This document shows positions 35,362-43,001 of a stretch of 64,000 bases of DNA, piece after piece. Origin of the DNA: Pseudomaricurvus alkylphenolicus. GTDB taxonomy: Bacteria; Pseudomonadota; Gammaproteobacteria; Pseudomonadales; Cellvibrionaceae. The notes under the pieces are model-generated. The model did not search any database and had not been told where the DNA came from. It saw only the letters and a program-made list of their open reading frames with translations. Each line of letters begins with the position of its first letter. Positions within the stretch are counted from its first letter, which is position 1. The stretch covers positions 186,001 to 250,000 of the forward strand of contig NZ_JAAQPI010000004.1 of NCBI RefSeq assembly GCF_011683955.1, written 5' to 3'. The translations under genes and the position numbers were made by a program.

Positions 35362-36255
35362 TTAGAAACCTGAGAAAGATCCAGGCGTCGCATTAAAGTG
35401 GCGTTTGAACTCCCGGCTAAACTGCGACGTACTGGTATAGCCCACCAGCATGGCCGCGTCACTCGCCCGACGGCCCTGCAACTCAATCAACTCCTTGGCC
35501 TTGGTCAGCCGCAGCTTCTTCAAGTACTGCAGCGGCGACTCTGCGGTCACCTGCTTGAACGCCCGGTGAAACCCGGACACGCTCATATTTGCCTGCTCCG
35601 CCAGGCTCTCCACCGTAATCACCTCCGCGTACTGCCGATGCAGACGCTTGAGCGACTTGGCAATCTTGGCGTAGTGGCTGTCGTGGCGGGCAAGATCGAA
35701 CAAAACATGACCGCGATCGCCAATCAATATTCGATAAACGATTTCCTCAACAATGGCGGGGCCAAGTACAGCCGCATCTCTGTCGTTGTGCATCGCCACC
35801 AAAAGTCGTTTAAAGCAATCATTCAAGGCATCATTCAAGCAATCAAATTGAATACCCAGATCCAACGCCGCCGGGGCCACTGCAGAGCTTCCGCCCAGCT
35901 CATCGCTGCTGAGCAGATTCACCAACTTGTGCAAGGTTTCGGAATGGACGTTAATCGTGATGCCCAGTAAAGGTTTGCCGTTATCCGTGCGAGCATCGCA
36001 CGTTAAAGGCAGAGGCACTCCAAGAACCAGATAATCGCCCGCGCCATAGGTCGCACAGCTGTCACCAAAATAAACCGTCTTCTGCCCCTGCCCCATCACA
36101 ATAATGCCCGACTGGTACATCAACGGTTTGCGGTCACAATCCACTTCAGAGCGATAAAGATACACCCCTGGAATATTCGTTCGGGCGCTGCCCTCCAATG
36201 TATTCAACTCGCGCTGATCCACGTAGGACTGCATCAACCCGGCAAGATTGCCCAT
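35362..36255 (-). CDS. AraC-family regulator (YqhC-like)
   Basis: 297 residues. The N-terminal AraC_N-type sensor domain covers about 1-180, with PLMYQSGIIVMGQGQKTVYFG near the start. Two C-terminal helix-turn-helix motifs lie at 200-290 (SLAEQANMSVSGFHRAFK and MLVGYTSTSQFSREFKRHF). It is divergent from a YqhD-like alcohol dehydrogenase, the same arrangement as E. coli yqhC-yqhD, so it probably activates that gene in response to aldehydes. AAGAGGTG precedes the start. Confidence 0.9.
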   Translation of the reverse strand: MGNLAGLMQSYVDQRELNTLEGSARTNIPGVYLYRSEVDCDRKPLMYQSGIIVMGQGQKTVYFGDSCATYGAGDYLVLGVPLPLTCDARTDNGKPLLGITINVHSETLHKLVNLLSSDELGGSSAVAPAALDLGIQFDCLNDALNDCFKRLLVAMHNDRDAAVLGPAIVEEIVYRILIGDRGHVLFDLARHDSHYAKIAKSLKRLHRQYAEVITVESLAEQANMSVSGFHRAFKQVTAESPLQYLKKLRLTKAKELIELQGRRASDAAMLVGYTSTSQFSREFKRHFNATPGSFSGF

Positions 36256-36438
36256 ACATCACCTCTTCACAGCTCGACCGACAAGTCATACAAAAATATC
36301 GCACACTGCAGAAATAGGCAATTAATTTGGAGATATGTAGCTTTTTAATCAACATCAACGACACTAATATGCATTCTCACCGGCATCGCCCACCCCGGGC
36401 GCAAGCCCGCCCCTACCTATGACCGCAGAGGTGTTCCC

Positions 36439-37587
36439 ATGGAATTTTCATACGTTAATCCCACTCACATTCTTTTCGGCAGAGGCCAGACGGCCAATAT
36501 CGCCCGCCAAGTACCCCAGGAACAAAAAGTCCTCGTCATCTACGGCGGCGGCTCCATCAAGCGCAATGGTGTCTACGACCAGGTGACAGAAGCCCTGGCG
36601 GGGCATCAATGGGTGGAATTCGCCGGCGTGGAAGCCAACCCGACGGTAGAAACCCTGGACAAGGCCGTGGCACAGGCCAAGGCCGAAAAAGCACAATACA
36701 TCCTGGCCGTAGGTGGCGGCTCCGTCATCGACGGCGCCAAATACGTCGCCGCAGCCGCCCTCTACGACGGCAAAGGCTGGGACATCATGGAAGGCAAACA
36801 CCGTGTAAAAAACGCCCTGCCCCTCGGCGCGGTCCTGACCCTGCCCGCCACCGGCTCCGAATCCAATGGCGGCGCTGTCATCACCCGTGCAGCCACCCAC
36901 GACAAACTCTCCTTTATGTCGCCCGCGGTACGTCCCCGCTTCGCGGTGCTTGATCCCGACGTTATGAAAAGCCTGCCAGAACGACAACTGATCAACGGTA
37001 TCGTCGACGCCTGGGTACACGTTTGCGAGCAATACCTGACCCGCCCCACCGGCGCCATGGTACAAGACGGCTACGCCGAAACCCTGCTGCGCACCCTGCA
37101 CCACCTCGGCCAGACCTACCCGCAACGGGACAACGACCAATGGCGTGAAAACCTTATGTGGAGCGCCAACCAGGCCCTCAACGGTTTAATCGGCGCCGGC
37201 GTCCCTCAAGACTGGTCCACCCATATGATCGGCCACGAACTCACCGCGCTTTATGGTGTAGACCACGCCCGCTCACTGGCCATCGTTCAGCCCTCATTGC
37301 TGCGTCATCAGATCGACGTCAAACGAGAGAAACTGGAACAAATGGGACAAAGAGTCTTCGAGCTGCCCAAAACCGACGACCTGGCAGAACGCACCATCGA
37401 CACCATTGAGCAGTTCTACCAACAACTGGACGTTGCCACCCAGTTAACCGAACACGGCGACAACAAACCCGCAGCGATCGAAGCGGTGATTGCGCAACTC
37501 AAACAACACGGAATGATCAAGCTGGGCGAAAATCGAACAATTGATCTGACAACATCCGCGGAAATTCTGCAACAAGCCATAGCCTGA
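36439..37587 (+). CDS. Iron-containing alcohol dehydrogenase (YqhD-like)
   Basis: 382 residues. The NAD(P) motif GGGSVIDGAKY, the metal-binding region around HMIGHELTALYGVDHARSLAI (two His) and MEFSYVNPTHILFGRGQ at the start are characteristic of YqhD/BDH. It reduces aldehydes to alcohols with NADPH. It is divergent from the AraC gene. A link with the GntR regulon is not evident. Confidence 0.93.
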   Translation: MEFSYVNPTHILFGRGQTANIARQVPQEQKVLVIYGGGSIKRNGVYDQVTEALAGHQWVEFAGVEANPTVETLDKAVAQAKAEKAQYILAVGGGSVIDGAKYVAAAALYDGKGWDIMEGKHRVKNALPLGAVLTLPATGSESNGGAVITRAATHDKLSFMSPAVRPRFAVLDPDVMKSLPERQLINGIVDAWVHVCEQYLTRPTGAMVQDGYAETLLRTLHHLGQTYPQRDNDQWRENLMWSANQALNGLIGAGVPQDWSTHMIGHELTALYGVDHARSLAIVQPSLLRHQIDVKREKLEQMGQRVFELPKTDDLAERTIDTIEQFYQQLDVATQLTEHGDNKPAAIEAVIAQLKQHGMIKLGENRTIDLTTSAEILQQAIA

Positions 37588-37646
37588 CCAAGCAAGCTGA
37601 TTGGTTATTGATCAAACAGCGTTAGATGGAAGCTCTCCGATCCCAA

Positions 37647-37801
37647 GGTGGCTGGGGGTTTCGTTTCCAGAGCATTAAAGAGGGCGCCGAAGGAGGGAAA
37701 AAGACCGAGGTTTTTTGTCGGGCTTTTTCCTGACTGAGGGAAGGCCGGAGGGCCGCCCGACCGCTCTGGAAACGGAACCCCCAGCCGCCGATTGAGGCAC
37801 A
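37647..37801 (+). repeat. Structured repeat, copy A (partner at 49916)
   Basis: Arms 37647-37673 and 37763-37789 (27 bp each, two U-G pairs) enclose a core with AAAAAGACCG...CGGGCTTTTT, then TGACTGAGGG and GGAGGGCCGCC, ending with TGAGGCACA. The core matches copy B closely. Six arm pairs differ between the copies by compensatory changes, as does an inner stem pair (GG/CC here, CC/GG there). This indicates a conserved fold, RNA or cruciform. It does not match an Rfam family I know. Confidence 0.75.
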
Positions 37802-37832
37802 GAACCTACAGCCCGGGTCTGACCAGAATATT

Positions 37833-37868
37833 GGCGGATTACGTCGCTTCGCGACTAATCCGCCCTAC
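37833..37868. repeat. REP-like palindrome GGCGGATTA...TAATCCGCC
   Basis: Perfect 9-bp arms (37833-37841 and 37856-37864) with an inner CGTCGC/GCGAC, followed by CTAC. It is of the same family as the two units near 58344 and 58490 (GTCGGATTA...TAATCCGAC). Confidence 0.6.
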
Positions 37869-37940
37869 GGGTTTGCGGGTTTGCGGGTTTGCGGGTTTGC
37901 GGTTTTGCGGTTTTGCGGGTTTTACCGGGTTTTCGGGTTT
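37868..37940. repeat. Tandem 8-bp tract, CGGGTTTG type
   Basis: Four exact copies of CGGGTTTG, then two CGGTTTTG, then degenerate CGGGTTTT units. The length is prone to slippage. It lies 170 bp before nhaD, too far for direct promoter spacing effects. Confidence 0.75.
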
Positions 37941-38106
37941 AGTGTAATTGCCTGGAGTAGGTGCCATTTGGATCAACCCCGCAGCATCACTTTCATTGTC
38001 AAAACAAAAGCAATTCCAATAAATTTCAAATCACTTCCTTCACAACACCAATCCTCCACTATACTCAGGGTAAAAAACAAAACTCACGGATTAGCGAGTC
38101 GCATTG

Positions 38107-39501
38107 ATGAAATCAATCGCCCTGTTCATAACCAGCTGGATGCTACCGGCGATCACCCTTGCCGCCCAGGGCAACGAACAACACCTCGACCTCACCAATG
38201 ACTGGGTCGGCCACGCCGCCCTGCTGGTCTTCGCCATCGCCTACATCTTCGTCATCCTCGAAGAACACCTCAACCTCAGAAAATCCAAACCCGTACTTAT
38301 GGCCGCCGGCATCATCTGGATACTCATCGCCGTCGCCTACCGCGAACACCACATGTCCGCCGCCGTCGAAGAAGGCATCCGCCACAACTTCCTCGAATAC
38401 ACCGAACTCTTCTTCTTCCTGCTCGTCGCCCTTACCTACATCAACGCCATGCTCGAACGGGGCGTCTTCGATGCTTTGAGAGATTGGCTTGTCGACCGCA
38501 AATTCAGCTACCGCAGCATGTTCTGGTTGACCGGCATACTCGCCTTCATCATCTCCCCCATCGCCGACAACCTCACCACCGCGCTGATCATGTGCTCCGT
38601 GGTACTCGCCATCGGCCAGGGCCAGCCCACATTCGTGGCCGTCGCCTGCACCAACATCGTCGTCGGTGCCAACGCCGGTGGCGCCTTCAGCCCCTTCGGC
38701 GACATCACCACACTCATGGTCTGGCAAAAAGGCATCCTCGAATTCACCACCTTCTTCAAACTCTTCCTCCCCGCCGTCGTGAACTTCATTATCCCGGCTG
38801 CCATCATGCAACTGGCCATACCCACCGGCTGCCCATTGCCCGTCAAACACGAACGCACCCAAATCAAATTTGGCGGCATACCCATCGTCTTTATGTTCCT
38901 CGCCACCATTGTCACCGCCGTCAGCTTTCACAGCCTGCTCAACCTGCCACCGGTGTACGGCATGATGACCGGCATGGCCTACCTCAAACTGTTGGGGTAC
39001 TTTATTGCCCGCAAAGAACACCGGCTGATTGACGTTAGCGACACCCCCACCAATGGCAGTGAATCCGGCCCCTTCGACATCTTCAGCCAAATCGCCAAAG
39101 CCGAGTGGGATACCCTGTTTTTCTTCTATGGGGTTATTCTTGCCGTAGGTGGACTCGGCTTTATTGGCTACCTGGGAATGACGTCAGAATTTTTTTACGG
39201 AGAACTCGGGCACACAACAGCCAACATCCTGGTCGGCATACTGTCCGCTATCGTTGATAACATCCCGGTAATGTTTGCGGTGCTCACCATGTACCCGGAC
39301 ATGAATGAAACTCAGTGGTTGCTGGCCACCCTTACCGCCGGAGTTGGCGGCAGCCTGTTGTCGATAGGCTCCGCCGCTGGTGTCGCCCTTATGGGGCAGG
39401 CCAGGGGACAATACACATTCTTTAGCCACCTGAAATGGACACCCGTGATCGCGCTGGGATATGGCGCCAGTATATGGGTACACCTGCTGATTAACAGCTA
39501 A
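38107..39501 (+). CDS. nhaD: NhaD-type Na+/H+ antiporter
   Basis: 464 residues from the ATG at 38107. About 12 membrane segments, with PIADNLTTALIMCSVVLAIG and NIVVGANAGGAFSPFGDITT (the NhaD/ArsB-like signature with conserved Asp and Asn), and late GILSAIVDNIPVMFAVLTM. It expels Na+ or Li+ in exchange for protons, a typical trait of marine and haloalkaliphilic bacteria. The gene stands alone after a repeat-rich spacer. Confidence 0.92.
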   Translation: MKSIALFITSWMLPAITLAAQGNEQHLDLTNDWVGHAALLVFAIAYIFVILEEHLNLRKSKPVLMAAGIIWILIAVAYREHHMSAAVEEGIRHNFLEYTELFFFLLVALTYINAMLERGVFDALRDWLVDRKFSYRSMFWLTGILAFIISPIADNLTTALIMCSVVLAIGQGQPTFVAVACTNIVVGANAGGAFSPFGDITTLMVWQKGILEFTTFFKLFLPAVVNFIIPAAIMQLAIPTGCPLPVKHERTQIKFGGIPIVFMFLATIVTAVSFHSLLNLPPVYGMMTGMAYLKLLGYFIARKEHRLIDVSDTPTNGSESGPFDIFSQIAKAEWDTLFFFYGVILAVGGLGFIGYLGMTSEFFYGELGHTTANILVGILSAIVDNIPVMFAVLTMYPDMNETQWLLATLTAGVGGSLLSIGSAAGVALMGQARGQYTFFSHLKWTPVIALGYGASIWVHLLINS

Positions 39502-39584
39502 AACAGACTCACCTGTTGGGTTCCAATTTAAATTCAGGTCATCTATTCTGGGAAACATTGACCCACAAAGAAATAGGGTGAGTA

Positions 39585-40322
39585 ATGCCCAATCCTAATA
39601 CACGGCCTGCTGATTTACCCAGAGAATTCGCCGAGGAAGCCATGCAATTGGTTTCAAGCATGATCCCCACCACGGCCTTGAGCTTTTATTTCCTCGACCC
39701 GCACATGCATCTGAAAGGTTTTGTGGGAATCAATGTCGATGACACCATTAATAGCGAGTACGGCGCAGAATACTGGAAACTGGACCCTCTTCACCCAAGG
39801 AACTTTGCTGACAGCGAAGAACTGCTCGTTTGCTCCAACACAACCATGCCCTACAAACAATGGCGACAGACCATCTTCTATCAGGATTTTATGGAACCCA
39901 GGGGATTTTCTCACTCGGCCGACATCTTTTTTCGCAATGACGAGAGCATTATTGCCGCATTGCTCACCACGCGCTCCAAAGAACTGGGAGAATACCAACC
40001 TGAGGAGCTGAGATTAATGAGAGGCGCACAGCGTTTTATCCAGTTCTCACTCAACAGGATTTACCTGCCACCCAGAATTGCTGAGAGGCAATACGTCGAA
40101 GAACGTTACGGCCTCACCCAACGGGAACTGGACGTCCTGGAATCCGCCATGGCCGGGCACAGCAATAAGATTATGTGCGAAGATTTGAAAATGCGACTGC
40201 CAACCTTGAGAACGCATCTGCACCATATCTTCGAAAAGGTCGGTGTCAGCGGAACCAATGAACTGATCTCACGAATCTTTCGCGAGCTAAGCGATCGCGA
40301 TCATCGTATGGAGGTCGAGTAG
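39585..40322 (+). CDS. LuxR-family transcriptional regulator
   Basis: 245 residues. The N-terminal domain (about 1-165) is GAF/PAS-like with AEYWKLDPLHPRNF; the acyl-homoserine-lactone residue pattern is not recognised. The C-terminal GerE-type helix-turn-helix is YGLTQRELDVLESAMAGHSNKIMCEDL and the helix after it. AGGGTGA precedes the ATG. It is convergent with the TonB receptor and 2.7 kb from the dehalogenase, so it is the nearest candidate to regulate that locus. Confidence 0.85.
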   Translation: MPNPNTRPADLPREFAEEAMQLVSSMIPTTALSFYFLDPHMHLKGFVGINVDDTINSEYGAEYWKLDPLHPRNFADSEELLVCSNTTMPYKQWRQTIFYQDFMEPRGFSHSADIFFRNDESIIAALLTTRSKELGEYQPEELRLMRGAQRFIQFSLNRIYLPPRIAERQYVEERYGLTQRELDVLESAMAGHSNKIMCEDLKMRLPTLRTHLHHIFEKVGVSGTNELISRIFRELSDRDHRMEVE

Positions 40323-40366
40323 CCCTTCCGCACCAGGTACTGATGCAGAAGGGATGTCGTTTTTTT
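40323..40366 (+). terminator. Rho-independent terminator after the LuxR gene
   Basis: Interrupted stem CCCTTC-C-GCA-C-CAG / CTG-A-TGC-A-GAAGGG (40323-40353), then T residues at 40360-40366. It overlaps the gap to the convergent TonB receptor stop. Confidence 0.8.
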
Positions 40367-40375
40367 CAGATATCC

Positions 40376-42586
40376 TTAAAAGTGATAGGAAGCCGTAAAT
40401 CCGTACCAACGTGGTGGTCCGAAAACGGACTCGTTAAAAGGGGTTCCCCCAACCACATCAGCCCCCGCCAAATCCAGGTTATACACTCTGTACTCGGTAT
40501 TGGTCACGTTCTTGACCCAGGCCATGACTTTCCATTGCGCATCTGCCGCTGTGTAGGCGACATTGGCATTGCCAATAAAGTGGGCATCCTCGAAGGAAGC
40601 CGGCGCGTTGGTCGTTTCCAGATACTGGTCACCATTGTAGTTGAAGTCAAACTGCGCTGACATGGTCCCGCCAAGAGCCGCCCACTCGTAGCGAACCAAT
40701 CCATTGATACTGACCTTCGGAGCCATGGGCAACTCAGCATCCACCTCCACGCCCTCGGTGACGGCGGGTACATTCTCTACATGTGAATCCACCACGGACA
40801 AACCAAGTAGTACGTCCCACCCCTCGGCAGGTAACAATGTCAGCTCCAATTCGCCGCCAACCGCTTCGGCATCCCGGTTAACGACGGTCTGAATAAAATT
40901 GGTCGTAGAAAAGGACTGATAGTCCTGATAATCGTAGTAAAAGAGTGTGGCATTCAGGCGTGCCGCCCCGTCCAAAAAGCTGAATTTGGTACCGACTTCA
41001 TAGGAGTAGAGTGTCTCTTCGTCGTGTCTGAGTACACCTGCTGGAATTTCCCCGGTGCTGAAATCAACCACATCCACAAAGAAGGAAGGCGTCACCCAGT
41101 TGCCGCCCTTAATGCCCCTATTCCAGGCCACAAATGCCAGGGTATTTTCGTTGGGACGCCAATCCAGCTGCACTCTGGCAGCCCAATCGCCATAGTCGAT
41201 ATCTTCTTCGTAGTCTGCTTCCAAGACGGATTCAAATCCGGCTCCAAAATCGAGAATCCGCTGACCGCCATAGTTAAAATCTTTATCGTCTTGCGACCAA
41301 CGGTAGCCCGTCACCAACGTCATTGTCTCACCAATATCGTACTCGTATTGCCCAAACACGGACCAGTTAGTAGCGTCCAGGCTGTTTTGCATATCGAAGC
41401 CGCCTTCCTCTCCACCACCCCCCGAGGCAATAAACCCTCTGACGGTTGCAGAGTTTTCCTGCTCAAACGACAAGTAGTAGAGGCCGGCCTGCCAGCGGGA
41501 GCGCTCCCCTTCACCGGACAGTCGAAGCTCCTGCGACCACTGTTCGTGGTCTGATTTCGCGCCAAATATGAAAATGGGTGCAGGGCGGGCATCGGCGTCT
41601 TCCAGATACACCTTGTCGTTGGCCATATAGTTGGTGATAGACACCAGCTCCAAATCGTCAAGGTCCCACGTTAATTTAATGGTCGCGGATGTATTTTCAC
41701 GATCCATATATCCATCAGTATCGGAGTTAATCTCGTGTACATCCGTCTGCGACTCGATGTTACCCAACCCCGTGACGGGATCCGGCGTGGAGGGCGCGTA
41801 CTTGTAGGTGCCGGTGGGTACATCGTCGTCTTCGGCATAGCTGATTTTGATCCAGGCATCCAGATTATCGGTGACGTCAAACTGTAGCTGTCCTTTCAAG
41901 GCGTAACCATCCAGGCCGCTGGAATCTCTTCCTCCGGGGTACTGGTTTTCGAGATAGCCTTCAGAAGTCTCCCAGCGAGCGGACAGTCGGCCCAACACAT
42001 CCTCACTGATTTGGCCGCTAATGGCGCCCTCGACACTGAACTTGTCATAGTCGGCCGCACTGACCTCCACATAACCTTCGGTATCTTCCGTGGGTTTTTT
42101 GCTGATGAAATGAACCAGTCCGCCAGTGGCATTGCGACCGAAGAGTGTTCCCTGTGGCCCTCTCAACACTTCCGCTCTTTCCGTATCGAACAGCTGGCCA
42201 TTTATCGCATTCATACTCACGATGTAAGCATCGTCGACATAGGTAGCAACCGGTGCCTCCAGGTTATCAGAAAAATTATTTTGAGAAATTCCACGAAGGT
42301 TAAAAATAGTAATTGCCGGGCTAAAGCTGTTCATATTAAAGCCGGGTACCTGTTGGGTAATTTCAACGGTATTGGTCACCCCCAGCGCCTTCAGCTGGTC
42401 CCCGTCAAACGCGGAAACCGATATGCCGACATCCTGCATGGACTGTTCACGCTTTTGAGCTGTGACAGTTATTTCCTCTAGTATTGCGGCATGTGTGGTT
42501 GGTATCGACACACCCATCACCAGTGTGCTGGCGAGAGTAGCCAGGCCAGAGGCCCTTCGCTGAACATTGGATGTTGTGTTTATCAT
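40376..42586 (-). CDS. TonB-dependent receptor (paralogue 2), beside the dehalogenase
   Basis: 736 residues: signal peptide to about 33, EEITVTAQKREQS, plug motif VLRGPQGTLFGRNATGGLVHF, C-terminal WYGFTASYHF. Long stretches match the receptor at 15208 (TIFNLRGISQNNF and NLEAPVATYVDDAYI against TIFNLRGVSQNNF and NLEAPVAVYFDDVYI), so the two are close paralogues. It is divergent from the fused reductive dehalogenase; it may import halogenated aromatics or a corrinoid. GAGGA lies 9 bp before the ATG. Confidence 0.92.
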   Translation of the reverse strand: MINTTSNVQRRASGLATLASTLVMGVSIPTTHAAILEEITVTAQKREQSMQDVGISVSAFDGDQLKALGVTNTVEITQQVPGFNMNSFSPAITIFNLRGISQNNFSDNLEAPVATYVDDAYIVSMNAINGQLFDTERAEVLRGPQGTLFGRNATGGLVHFISKKPTEDTEGYVEVSAADYDKFSVEGAISGQISEDVLGRLSARWETSEGYLENQYPGGRDSSGLDGYALKGQLQFDVTDNLDAWIKISYAEDDDVPTGTYKYAPSTPDPVTGLGNIESQTDVHEINSDTDGYMDRENTSATIKLTWDLDDLELVSITNYMANDKVYLEDADARPAPIFIFGAKSDHEQWSQELRLSGEGERSRWQAGLYYLSFEQENSATVRGFIASGGGGEEGGFDMQNSLDATNWSVFGQYEYDIGETMTLVTGYRWSQDDKDFNYGGQRILDFGAGFESVLEADYEEDIDYGDWAARVQLDWRPNENTLAFVAWNRGIKGGNWVTPSFFVDVVDFSTGEIPAGVLRHDEETLYSYEVGTKFSFLDGAARLNATLFYYDYQDYQSFSTTNFIQTVVNRDAEAVGGELELTLLPAEGWDVLLGLSVVDSHVENVPAVTEGVEVDAELPMAPKVSINGLVRYEWAALGGTMSAQFDFNYNGDQYLETTNAPASFEDAHFIGNANVAYTAADAQWKVMAWVKNVTNTEYRVYNLDLAGADVVGGTPFNESVFGPPRWYGFTASYHF

Positions 42587-43001
42587 TAGATCTATCCTCG
42601 TAATTTCTTTTGGCTATTTATTTCGTGTTGCGTTATATAGATTGTTCCTCTTGACTTCGTGCGATTCGGAAAACCAGAACGGTTCCATTGAAAACGGTGC
42701 CTGTCCCCAGATCCGGCCATCGTCAGAATGTATGATATGCAGAAGCGATATGAGCCTCCGAAAAAGGGGGGCTACAACGTCAATGAGAAGTCAGCAGCCC
42801 CTTAAGGTCGTCAAGAGAGATTTCGTCAAGAAATCAACTGCAGCCTACCGCCACCACTATGATCGGCCCATCATATATTTGTATGATGCTGGAAAATTGT
42901 CCGCATGATCTGAAGCTGTTTCTCTGGATCATCACTTTTAACGATAGTCCCGCCTGCACCCGAGTCTATATTCTCTCAGCTCGCACTTCAGGATTGTCAG
43001 T
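42587..43001. promoter_or_regulatory. 415-bp divergent promoter region, TonB receptor/dehalogenase
   Basis: It holds the palindrome at 42869-42888, CATCATATATTTGTATGATG (7-bp arms, 6-bp spacer), 114 bp before the dehalogenase ATG, with related ATGAT half-sites around it (42859, 42905). A G/C-rich imperfect hairpin lies at about 42765-42801. AGGA at about 42991 is the dehalogenase ribosome-binding site. There is no CCGTC or GTCTT operator. Confidence 0.5.

Larger units (their letters stand above)
37588..38106. other. 519-bp repeat-rich spacer without a gene
   Basis: Between the YqhD-like gene and nhaD. It contains the structured repeat copy A (37647-37801), a palindromic REP-like unit (37833-37868) and an 8-bp tandem tract (37868-37940). 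The rest, to 38106, is A/T-rich and presumably holds the nhaD promoter. Confidence 0.7.

Noticed and set aside
37868-37940. CRISPR-like array
   Set aside because: The units are 8 bp and contiguous with no spacers, so it is a simple tandem tract.
38143-39090. 315-codon acidic open frame opposite nhaD
   Set aside because: The Asp/Glu/Gly-rich composition comes from reading the antisense of a membrane protein; it has no plausible start.
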